NCBI GenBank assembly: GCA_022577435.1 | Contig: JAKOON010000016.1 | Span: 12,574,776-12,638,775 of the forward strand | Reading direction: 5' to 3' | Length of the DNA stretch: 64,000 bases | Source of the DNA: Embiotoca jacksoni | Lineage: Eukaryota; Chordata; Actinopteri; Embiotocidae | Part shown: in pieces, positions 1 to 12,407 of the stretch | Layout: every line of letters begins with the position of its first letter | Numbering within the stretch: the first letter of the stretch is position 1 | Notes under the pieces: model-generated | What the model was told of the DNA's origin: nothing | Database searches by the model: none | The model's input: the letters and a program-made list of their open reading frames with translations, nothing else | Translations under genes and position numbers: made by a program

Positions 1-414
1 CATTTTGCCTAAGAACATAAGAAACAAACATTCTTCATTGTAAAATCTTAATTCATAGAATGGGTTTTGTATTTAGTGCAAACGATAATTAGTTTTGTAA
101 CATTTGAATAAAAATGGCCACATTAAAGACATAAAGGCAAATCAACAAAACTGCACTCGGAGCTTTTTATCTCCTCCTCTGAAGTGATGCAGCGTGTAAC
201 CTGTCAATGAAGCCGTTTCCTAACTTTGAAAACTGTAAACATCTTGAAGTACCGCAGCATTAAGTGGGTAGAATCACCTGTTAACTTATCACCCAAACAA
301 GCACAGTAAACACCAAACACCCACTCCCACACTACTGATGTATTGTATGCCGAAGTGTTATCGCAGCTCTCAGGGTGAATTTTCATGTATCTTTGTGTTT
401 GTGTGTTTACATAC
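1..414 (-). other. rbbp6: partial rbbp6 intron 11
   Basis: Intronic DNA after the donor at 414. I see no exon, RNA gene or recognisable repeat in it. Confidence 0.75.
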
Positions 415-551
415 TTGTCAGATATCTTGGGTTGGCTTTGCAAAGGCGGGAGGGAGGCGCTAGGCGTGTTGGGAACAGACGCAGGGCCTGTCGCTGCTGC
501 AGGAGGAACCCCAGACACCCGAGATAATGGTGGTGTGTTTGCAGTCTGTGG
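415..551 (-). CDS. rbbp6: rbbp6 coding exon 11 (Pro-rich)
   Basis: Acceptor CTGGATCAG, then PQTANTPPLSRVSGVPPA and further proline-rich sequence ending LQSQPKISDK with donor GTATGT at 414. Low conservation is expected here; support is the open frame, correct phase and good splice sites. The following exon is beyond base 1. Confidence 0.82.
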
Positions 552-3500
552 CTGATCCAGGAGGGAGGGGATAGAAGAGATCAGAATACAATGGAGCAAG
601 CAACAAAAAACGTATTGGAAAACCTGCCAGCAACGCTATTAGAATTAAGAATGATATTATGTGGAGAATTCTGCTTAAAATCTGCACCAGTGTAGATATA
701 TTATTCAAATACACAAGAGGCCGGTCACTGAGACCAGGCAAACGTCTGGTCCTGAAAAGAAAACTGTAATTATTCAGTTTGCTTCTGATTTTTTTTTTCT
801 GCCTCCCAGATAAAACATATCATTAAGAGGTTTACCTGCTGGCTGTAGGGAGACTGGTGAGGCTTCTGCAGCTGGCTCTGCACGGTGAGGAGGGGTGGAT
901 TGGGGGCGGGGCTCGGTGTCGGCGCTGAACTCTGGGACTGGGAGGTGCTGGACTTGCTGGAGTTTTTAGTGTGGTCTCTTTCTTTCTTGAAATTGTTAAC
1001 AGCCTGCGTTGGGAGAAACAGACAGACGTCAAACTGAATTCTGTCAATTATAATCAAGTTAAAACCAAAGGTCAGCTGCTGTTAGACATACAACAAATCA
1101 AAGAAAGAGGTAACATATGAAACCCACTCTTCCATTCCCCTCCAACATCAGTATATATTTTCTGTTATTTTTGTCAATTCACCTGTCTGAGAAATTTATT
1201 GGCTATCAGAGTATCAGGGGAGACCTCTGATTGGCTGCACGTGGGACAGACGTGGTTCTCTGAATCCAGCAAGGCGGAGCGAATACCTGAGTAGGACAGA
1301 AAGAGGGTTGAAAGGCGCCAGCACCATATTAGTACATGAATGTCACATATGTGTTTTGAATCAACTCCATGTTTCCAGTAGGGAAAGTTAATTCATTTGC
1401 ATGTGTTTATGTTAATGTTTATGTTGGAGAGTCTGAACAACCGTTATTCTGCTACTCGTATGTCAACTTTAGCAGATAAAATTTATGTATTTTAACATTT
1501 AGAATCTGCTGATTTTGGTGCACAGATGAAGTTTAATTGGTTTTATTATTTTAAGAGTGACCAAGTTCAACAGAGGCACACACAGTGGTTGCTGCACTGG
1601 AAGAATCAGGATAAAAATGCCTTTATTTGTTTTGCACAGCAGGTGTATATCGAGTTTGTCTTGATGTGTGCGTGTGGCAGAAGCTCACAGTCGTCACAGT
1701 AGCTGTTCCCACAGCAGGGTATGACCACGGCATCACTCAGCAGGTCCTGGCAGATCACACACAGGAGTTCACTGGGAATGGGATCAACCTCGGCTTCAGA
1801 TTCGGGTTTCTCTTGTGGGATGAACGGAGGCTTCTCCTTCTTGCCGATAGCGTACGCCTGACTACGGACAGACGGCAGTGAAAGTACCACAAATTCACAC
1901 GTGCTTTTTATGTGCGTTCAGAGGAAACCTTTCACCTGTTTATTCCCCAAGTTGTATTTGTAATTTGAGTACAAACATTTTTCTTCTCAGATCTCAAAAA
2001 CAAACTTTAGACCCTTTTCCATCTATGTTGATTAAGTTAGAGTCTACTTGGTGATAACAGTGATTTTAACATGAAAATGTTTTAGTGTGGACGTTCTTAT
2101 TGCGTCTATGAAAATTCTGTTATCATTCAGGTCAGACGTTATCTGAAACTTGTTCGAGAGGCTTCTGTAGTTGTGGGTGTGTAGGTGTGGGGTTGGTCAC
2201 ATTTACATGAGTCGCCAGCTCAGGTGACATCGTAGACTTAGATTTTGTCTTGATGACGTTTTGCCTCAGATATGATAAATTGACAGTAATAATTTGGGGA
2301 TTTATTTTAGGAGCGTATCCTGACAAACTTAAAATTGGTTAACTAATTAACTTGGATTACAACAATTTTTGTTGATTTAAGTGAGACACGGGAGTGTCTG
2401 TGAATAGCTTAGTCACATTTGATCATGCCATCTTCCTTGAGACCCAAACAATTTAAGAAAATACTCTTAAGGAAGCAACTCTGAGAAAGTATTTTAATTG
2501 TTTGCACATTTTCCCTCGATATATTGTTTTCTGTCCTCAGCTGGTTAGCTTACCTTAGGTTAGCATTAAAACGGAAGGATATAAGATATTACATGATACT
2601 TTTGGAGCTTTAAACGTACTGGTAGGCAGATTTAGTTCCCTTTGGACAGAGGCAGAAAAGCTTTTTGAGATGTTTTTCAGTCTTTATGCTCTAGCATTAC
2701 ACTGAATGATATGAGTATCTATCTTTTCATATAACTCTCAGCTCGGAAGCAAATAAGCATTATACTCAAAATGTCAAATTCTTCTTTCAAAAGAAACAAT
2801 TCACAAACCCACACTGACACTTTGCTTCACACTCACGCATCTATGGCAGGAATTGCATAACGTCCACAGTTGGTCAGCATGGCTCCTTTTATGCTGGGAT
2901 CATCCACCTCGACCATGAAGGATCGAGGGATGCCTGTACTCTTCTTTATCCGCGGAGGAGCCTCAAAGTTTTTATCCTGCTGACAAACACGCACATCTGC
3001 ATTTACTACTGGGCATAAACAAATTAGAAGAGCTGATAATTAACACTTGACTACAAATCTGCAAAAGCCAACAGCATTAGCACTCAAATAATAATAGGCC
3101 TGGATAGCAGAAAATGTAAAGTGCACGTAGGTAAATGTGAAAACACATTCATTAAGACGGTTTCTTTGCACAGCAAGATTTGTGCAAGTCGCTGGCTCAT
3201 TTAATAATATCAAATGATGTGCGATTACCCTGCTGGAGGGACAGTTTCTAATGTGGTGTCCAGTATTTCCACAGCGATAACACGTGTAGTTCACAGGAAG
3301 GACGGTGCCAAGCTTCATGTTCAAACTAGAGAGAGACAGAGGCAGAGAATGAGAGGGAGAGGTGCATGATGGGAAGAAAGTGAAGTGTAAAATGTAATAA
3401 AAAACTAAGGATGTAGAAAGGAGACATGAGAACAGATTTTAAGACAAAAGGAAAGCAGGTGGAGAAAGGAAATGAAAACACAGAAGCAGACATATCTACA

Positions 3501-6500
3501 CGTATGACTCACTTTGTGGATTCGTAGGAGGACTGAGAGATCATAACCTTGATCTTATCCTCCTCTGACGCATCCACATCAACCAGGTTAGCCATCTGCA
3601 TCTACATGCATGAATGTATGTGTGCCACAAACATGTCGGGTCAGGATCAAAGGTTAACATGAACTGACACAAATATGTACCACAGAAACAGAAAGCGAGC
3701 ATACCTTGGAGAAAAAGGTCAAGGCTCCGGTAGAACTCTGGTTATCCATCTGTTAGAATTAAACACATGAAACAATGAGAGCCTCCAGGTTACATGTGTT
3801 GGGAAAAGACTAAACACGGGAGAGCTACACATTTTTGAAAATAAACTTAAATAAAAAATCCTCAGAGATTGTCTCTAAAACATGAACGTTTGTCCTACTG
3901 AACTGGAAGCTTTAACCGCAGTTACACGTGTAACATTTCAAATGTTCACCTTCATGGTCTGACATGAAATTTGTACCAGCATCCAGCAGTGATTTTCTTA
4001 GTATGGATAACAAAACGTCACTCTTCCCAGGATTTCTGGCTCAGCGCCTCCAACGATCTCACTTTTCATCCCTCAAAACTGTTACATTGAAAATGAAAGC
4101 TCCAGCAATGCAACACAACGTATTCTGTGTTGGATGAAAACATCTTTGCTCTCGTAAGCTAACGTCGATGACAATTCTTCCGATCGCCTCGGTTCTTTAT
4201 TGTTTCTGAGCACCTGTTTGCGGTTTGTTCCTTGACTGTGCTGGAGTTGATCAGTGAACCGAGAAAGCAGAATATACGTGAGACAGAAGACGCCATTTGA
4301 GCCACACAGTGTGCTTCTCTGGACAGCAGTGACGTTCCCTCAGTCGATCGATCAGCAACACACGTTCGGTTGAGACTGAAATATCTCAACAGTCACAGGA
4401 TGGATTATTGTACAAATATTCATGTTCCTTTCAGGATGAGCTGCAACAACTGTGGAGATCCCTTCAGAGCTGTAGAGACATTTGTTGAAAAACCGGAGTG
4501 CGCCCGTGAGGTGCGAGCGTGCACGAGCACGCACATGGGCATGCTCGGTTATGTTTCTGAGGTCGTGTACCCATTGAAGTGGCAAGTTCACATACAATAG
4601 TAAATAATGAATATTTCCATTGCTTAAAGTAATAAAATCAACAACAATCCTTGTTGTCAGGCATGACGCAGCAACTTGAAGAGGGCAGACAGTAGTGGAT
4701 CAAAACGTGACTTCAAGTTGACATCATGAATCAATCAATAAACCTTAAATGGCTCTCTTGCATAACATAAGCTTCAGAGATGATTGGATCTTCAAGTGCT
4801 TAAAAAATATAAATGAATTTCAACTGGATCACCAGAACTGTGAACATTTTCAACAAAAGTGGCAGAGTGTTGTTCCAGTGTGTCCTGGCAGCACGACACC
4901 CGCACCTTTAACTAGTCATCGAGAAACATCTTCAGGTGCATACTTTAAATAGGCCAAATAGTTGAATTATAACCACTTATATAACAAACTAGCAGGCTAT
5001 AGTAAGACGGTGAACAGGGTACAATAAACATGCCAAACAAGAATGTTAACATGATGGCATTAGCTTTTAGCTCAAGACACCAGAGTACAGCGTAGTTAGG
5101 TTCAGCCTCAGAGCTGCCACCTTGTAGTAACAACATCAACAAGTTCACTCTCAATAACTGTCAAAAGTTATAGTATTCTGAAACATCCGTTTTGTCATTT
5201 AAAGCTAAAAGTCATCACTTAAACATAAAAAGTTACCCATACAATTAAAATCGTGGGTCCTACAATCAGATCCAGTCCAGAGCCAAACCAACAGGAAACT
5301 CTTTGACTGAACTACATAACGTTGTGATGGGAAATGTAGGATCCAGTGAAATACTGGGGATCTAAATCTCAGGACATCTCTGCTTCTGCTGCTTTGATTT
5401 TGGATTTTCTTTCCCAAGTCTGTCCCCTGAGTTGAAGAAGTGCAATATTAAATGGCTGAAGTAGCCCTGTAATCAAAGTCTCTGTTTCAGTTTAGTTTGA
5501 TTTGAACCATTGATCAAAAATATCAATAATATCTGATGTGACATTTCAAATGTGGCTGTCACATCAGTCATTCTCTCCAGTGGAGTCAAACACATAAATA
5601 CATAACACAGATTCATACAAATGACTTTATTTGTAGAGAAACACAAAAGGCAAAAACAAAAACAAAAAGTTTGTGTAGTCCAACAAAATCAAAGCACTAA
5701 GAAGAGTGGCAGACACTTCTCCTACTGAGAAACCAGAGAGAGAATCAGGTCAGGTCAGTGCACACCAATTCAGACGGCAGCAAGTTCAAGCTTTAGGCTT
5801 ACTGGAATCTAAACAGCACATACCTTGGTTCCTGGGGAGTTGGTATAAAACACGACTTCCATCTTTTGTTCTTAGTATAAAACTAACAAGATTGTAAACT
5901 AGACCTCAACAAATATATCGACCAACCGCTTTAATTGGCTGAAATTGGCGTATGTATCGGTATCTGCACATATTTGGCAGCGAGGCACTGATATTCAAAC
6001 TGTTTACAGAACATGATGCAGCAAAATATGCTTGAGGTAACTTCTTCTATGTGTTTGTGTTTTATTCTTAAATTAAATTGCAATTCTTTCAGTCCTCAAG
6101 ACGTTCACTGTTTCAGTGCACTGATGTCAGTGTGGACGATGCACTGTAAAATATCAAAAGTGTTTGATAACCCCATTTGATATGTCATGGCAAAACATGT
6201 GTGCTTACATATAAAATATATATGTATTTTATATAATACATAAAGAAGATCGGATGATGTTTCGGTATCAGAATTGTTTTGCTCCCTAATATTTCGCCAT
6301 CAGAAAATACCCCAAAAATCCAGCATCTGTTGGGCTCTAATGTAAATCCATCTTAAATAAAAATGCTTTTTAGGCTGGTAAATGTTAATGAAGCCATTTT
6401 CTTTTGAAAGTCTGGTGACATTTTATGCATGTGTAACCTTTATTTTAGAAAGTCTGAATCCTTCATTTTCTTGACTGGATTTAAAGTTTTAGTGATAATT

Positions 6501-9500
6501 TTGCCTGCTAGAGCTCAACAGAGAGTAAAATTATTCTGATGCTAAATTATTCATTGTGATGATATTTTACATTTCAAAACTTAAACATAAGCAGTCTGTA
6601 ATGTCATCTCAACAGCCAAATTAAATATGGTACCTGTCCAGTGGCTGTAAGGTGCCTGATTGGAGTCAAACAATGATAAAAGCTACACCACAGGGTGCCT
6701 GTCAGCAGAGCCTGTGTCCTCTAACAACAGTTAGGTTTATCAGCTGTGAATAGCTGGCCAGCGTGATAGTGTTTGACCCACCCAAGCACCCCCCCCCCCC
6801 CCCAACCCACCCTCAGATAGACAGATACTGAATGAAGTTCAAAAATGAGCGCTGACTGGTGACACAGCAGCTTCTTGAATTCACAGCTGGAAACCTTCTC
6901 TTTTAAATAATATATACAAGCGTAGTTGGTTTTCTTTATGATTGAAAATACCTCATACCACTGGTTTAATTATAAACCTCACTGTGACTGCAAATACTAC
7001 TAATATTTTACCCCTGTAAAATATGATTTATCTCAGGAGCAAACAACGTGATCTTTGCAACAGGAAGTCACACAGAAGAGGCTTTAAATGAGCTCGATCA
7101 AAGTCTCAATGTATTCAGCTAATAATACCTGGCAAATATTTGTTTTTCCTCTGTTAGGAGAACCAACACGGCATTTTAAAAGGTTCACGGATTCAGACCA
7201 TTACTGAAGTCCGCTGTTTAAAATGTGTGTGTTTTGTGGAGTCGAAGGAGAAGTGCTGTGGGATTTTGTTTGGCTACATACGGCTCTGCTGGCTCCAAAG
7301 GCGTAGTGAGACTGGCCATCTGATCGCACACTGAAACACAAAAAGAAAACATTTTTCAAGGACAGTGACGAGGACATGTTCACATTTTGTAACGTCTGCC
7401 GTAAGATAACAGTCAGATGCTCTCAGTATAAAAGGTTAAGGAAAGAATCCACAGGTGACCTCTGAGTAGAAATTAATTCTAAAGTTCAGCCAAGGCTAAT
7501 ACAAGCTTAAGTAGTCTGTGTTGGACAAATCAACTGGATATCTTCCAGAGAGTCCTTATACTATAAATTCCCTCATTGTGTTTCAGACAGAATCATACAA
7601 GGGTATTTTTTTTTTAATATTAAAAAGAGTAACTTTGATAGATAACTACTTGATTTGCCAACTCGGACTGCTGAAGCTCGAGTTTGGCCTAAAATAAATA
7701 GGAAGAGGGCTTCTAATTTTGTCCTCCATCATTAGACCGGGCTCATACTGAGAATGTATTTCTTAATGTCCAGGATGAACAGGTCAGCACAACCTGTTTC
7801 AAAGTTCACATGCGCATGTGTTTGTTTTTCAGAATTTATGCTCAATATGAACTCTTTCTCGCCCCAGAACACCTACAAACTAACTATAAAGGTTTTCTGC
7901 CTCGACCCTGTTTGCCGAGCCTGAACATGCTGTCTGATTTCCTCATTCATACAATCGATATCAAGAGTGCATTCATTTGCAGAAGGTCACAGTCTTCACT
8001 GGTAGATGACAGAGAGAAAGAACGGCATCCATTCATTCAAACACCATGACGATGTTCACATGACACAATGCACCACATATCATTCCAATGATCACTATAA
8101 AAAGCCAAATCTGTGTGATGTTTTAGACACATAGGCTGTATCTTAATGATCTAAGTGGTCGGTCTAAAGTGTTTAGTTCGTGTCCAATCCCACTTTGGCT
8201 ACTTTAATGATGGATAAGCTGAGTGCAAAGAGCAATGACGTATGATTTAAAGGAGCCCGAAAGAATCAGAGGTGGGTTTTAAGTGCAACATCGTCTCTGC
8301 AGGGGAAACCGATCTGCTCATGCGCAGATTGGTCTTCACAATAATAATCCTTCACATTGTATTCTGTTTGTTTCTAACCTCTGGGATGTTTGTGCGGTGC
8401 TGCATGTCCCTGTGTGTGTAACAAGCGGAGTGTACACACATTGTGCAGCTCCCAAATTGGGTGCGTGTTTCTATCTCAATGTGCCCAGTAATAAATGCAT
8501 CGATGACTTGAGACCAGGTTTTTGTTGGTCAGCAGTGCAATTGCTTCCCGTTACCTCAACATAGCAATGCAGTAACAATGCACCCGACCACACCTCGTTT
8601 TAAGACCAACAACACCAATGGATGCTCAGATGGGCGCAAGTACATTTGCTATTGAAACAATGTGGGCGCTGGACAGGAAAATGCACCCAAAGAAACAAGC
8701 AAAGACACTTAGATTATGTTTGGTACCGCTTCGCAGCAGGTGTAACAGAGAGCCCTTAGACTTTCAGACACATCTCTATACTGGAAATTATGAATATTTC
8801 AGGAGCGAAGATTGCTGTAGTGCAGCTAAAGAGAGTTTCAGATTGTAAAACTGGCCTAAATATAACTAAATGTAGTTTTCAGTCTTTTTGGAAAAGTTTA
8901 GTGGAGCTTGGCAGGATATTTGGGGAAAAACAAAACAGAGCAGAGAGGAAAGGAGAAAAAGAAAACGGCCAACCAAGCGGGTATTTTCACCCTGGTGGTA
9001 TTCATTCGAACCACTCAACCATTTGGTCACACATGTACTTTTAGAAGTGGCTCTTTGAATGTGGGCTCCATAAAGTCTTCATTTGTTTTAACACTATAGA
9101 TATAATGATTCTTGTTGAGCAACATTTCTAAAAGAAAAATAGACAATTCAGTCAGGTTTAGTCTGGACAGACCTCATCATGATGCCTCGGACTGTAAAGT
9201 TACTCATTACTGCTCCGTTTGATTTCATCTTCTGCTGCCACATCAGGTTAAAGCTGAATATATATATATATATATATATATTTAAAAATTAAATGTAACA
9301 TACAGCAGGAATCCAGCACTCCATCATCCATTAATGAAATTCAAGTCTTTTAAATAATGAATGAATTACTGTGAATAAAATGTGATAGTGTGACTCTTGT
9401 CTTTACAGCAGCTCAGGCTGCTGCTGTGTCTTTACAGATAAATGCGTCACACATATTTGGAGCTCTGCTGGATTAAAATGGAGGCTCTGCTCTTCATTTA

Positions 9501-11398
9501 CCTGTTGCCATGGTGAATCATCGTGTCAGAGCTCCACTGTTTATGGCCTTTTTTTTTCCCTTTCTTTTTTTAAATGCACCACCCACTTAACTCCGAATGA
9601 CCTTACTGAGAGTTTACTGAACTAACCTGGATCAGCTGTTATGAAACCGAAAACTCAGAGTCATCTCCGAGTTCACGGTTGCATTTAGAGTTTGTTATAC
9701 CTGCTTTCGGCGGTAAATCCGAGATGCGTGTTTCAGGCACATAAAGTCAGTTTAATACTGGATATTCTTGTGCTTTTTAGTTTCCAGATTTAAAGACTTG
9801 TAAAGCCAACAAGAAAAAGCACAACAAGAAAAACATGCTCATGATTTGTTGTCGCTTTTCTCGGAAACCTTTTGAGGCTAAATGAGCCTGTTTGTAGAAG
9901 TGGAGCGTTCATTTTGTTTTGTTTTTGCATTTAATCTGGCTGGCAGCGCGACACCACCCTTCAGTCCTCATTCCTCTCCACCGGGTGGAGCATGGTGCTG
10001 ACGGGGCTGCGGGTCACATGACCGCTGGTTTATTCCAGTGATGTCCTGCATGCTCTCCAACCATAAAAGCTACAACACTGCTGGGCGTCCTGTGTGAGCC
10101 TGACTAATATCTGGGTAATCCCTGAACATGTCAGCATGTAGTTACACATACACTCTTCTCTATGACTATTTCAGCATGGAAGCGTCGGGCCGAAACCTGT
10201 TTAATTACCACAATGATGTTTGTAACACCATAGAAATCATCCTTATATGCTAAAACAAAGTCTCCTCCAGTATATTATGTCCATTAACCAAACTTACCAT
10301 AATAATAATAATAATATTAATAACAATAAGAGTTTATGAGCTACATTCAGTGCCAAGTCAAGTGTAGGTCTTTAACAGGAAATCCATATTTAATAAAGGC
10401 TTGTTGTTGAGTTTTTTGTGAGCTCATATTTTCATTTAACACGGAACAACTAAGCAGAAGCTGAGCAACAAAATCAAAACAGAACAGAATTTCTGACCAT
10501 TATCTCAAATCATTTCTATATTAAAATGATCTACTGCTGAGTCTGAAGCTGATGAAGCTTGACTGGAGCTTCAGTCCTTTACTACCCTTGGTTTGTTCCT
10601 TGAGAGCTTCTCCTTGATGGAGTGAAATTACACAACTACAGGTAGACTTGGAGGTGCCAGGTTGATCACCTGCTCAGGCAGGCCGGAGACTTTGCTATCG
10701 CAGGGGAGATCAACACTGTGTACAGGGCAGCAATTCAGCTGCCAAACCCAGAAAATATACACTTACATGTTCTTGCTGCTGGACTTGCCTCCCTTGACGG
10801 GGATCCTCCTCACGATGACGGAGGAGCCTTTGGGGATGGGACTCTCGTCGTCAGTGTATTCTGACGGACAGAGTTCAAAGTGTCAGGATTAGTTCTCATT
10901 AAAGAAATTAATCTGAGAGCCAAATAAAAAGATCACCTGATGATCTCTCAGACTGAGTGTTAAGAAATCACACACACTGCTTTGATTGTCAGAGAGCCTA
11001 CAGGAATAAACTAGTCTGGGACTATAAAAATAATATTTGATTAGTTTTCTGTGAAGCTTCTTCATTTAATTTATAGAACGGTGAAAAATGTTTGTGACAT
11101 ATTCAGTTGGCTTGTTTTCTCTGACTAACACACGGTTAAAGTTAAAGATATTAAGTTTAGTACTTGAGATGGCTAAGAAACCCAGTTAAAATTAATATCC
11201 AAGAAGCTGGAATTATCATATAATACATATAGACAAAAAAACAAACAATTTATCAATCATCAAAACAGCTGCTTATTAAATTTCTGTCAATCAAAGACTT
11301 GGTCATCTACTAGTTTTGGCTGGTTTTAGGAAATCTCCTAAAATATGTATCAATGTGATACCTGGAGGGAAGAGGAGGAGTCCTGACCATAAGATTAT

Positions 11399-11444
<46 letters not shown>

Positions 11445-12354
11445 AAAGTCAGCAATATAGGAATCGTCAAAATGTCTGCTGACTTAGGTAAACTGAATTA
11501 AAGAATAGAAGAACCTGAAAATATATGAATGTCAGGTTACTTTAATTGTTCCCACAAGTACATTTTGTTCACAGTTGACAGGATGAAAACTTTTCCTTCC
11601 CTCTGAATCACCAACTTCTCAGATGTTAATCAAAGCAGAGCAACTAGAAACACTGACATCCTGCATTTGACTCGTGAGCCCTTCCTATTGTTTTAGTACA
11701 CCCTGATGAAATTTCTGAACCGTGTGTGCCTTGTCTCTCAGTGTTTGTGCGAAACCCTCATCACACAACCTGGATGGCTTTCAAAGCTTATCTGCAGGAT
11801 GTTGACACCATCTATGGTGAAACTTACTGTGGTAACCGAGTACTATTTCATCATATTTGTCTATTTTCTGTGGTGTTTTTAGAGTGTCTCTCCATAGATG
11901 CCCACCCCCTCCCCGTCTACTACAAACCAAATCTACCAGTGGTAAAATATCCTTCACCTGATCAGTATTTCACATCTTTAATTATTCTTACCTGCGAGTC
12001 AGCAGATATTCTAATGATTCCTAAACTGCTGACTCCCCTTTACCTGGTGTTCGTGTCTGCACTTTAACCTTATGGTCAGGACTGTGCTATTTTTAATCCA
12101 CACCTCTCCTGGGACTTGCACACGCGTAGCACCGACACGGCTGATCCGCCAGCGTCAGGCCGCCGAATTGAAGGCATGAAGCGTAAATGCAGCAGGAATG
12201 TGTCCCATTCATTATCGCCTTTTGTCCTGGTTTGACTTTTCTGGACCCTCGTCAGCCTGAAAGAGGTGACGCAACCCCCTCCCACCAGACAGCTGTCAAA
12301 TCTGGACCACGTGTTTACTTCCAAAGTTCAAACCTGCCACTCAACGGTCAAGGG

Positions 12355-12407
<53 letters not shown>

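Larger units (their letters stand above)
3750..7281 (-). other. rbbp6: rbbp6 intron 3
   Basis: A 3.5-kb intron. It contains a hAT-like element near 5.9-6.3 kb and a 15-base C run at 6789-6803. Open frames at 4159-4600, 4749-4952, 5205-5417 and 5706-5897 have no splice context or family resemblance. The remainder shows nothing I can name. Confidence 0.75.
7331..10766 (-). other. rbbp6: rbbp6 intron 2
   Basis: A 3.4-kb intron. It holds a dispersed repeat copy (about 8480-8750) and an (AT)n run at 9258-9282. Open frames at 8283-8564 and 8618-9099 fall in or near the repeat and are not taken as genes. Confidence 0.75.

Noticed and set aside
4352..4600. Possible exon with CNNCGDP motif
   Set aside because: A single Cys pair without further zinc-binding spacing, overlapping frames on both strands, and no splice sites consistent with rbbp6 phases.
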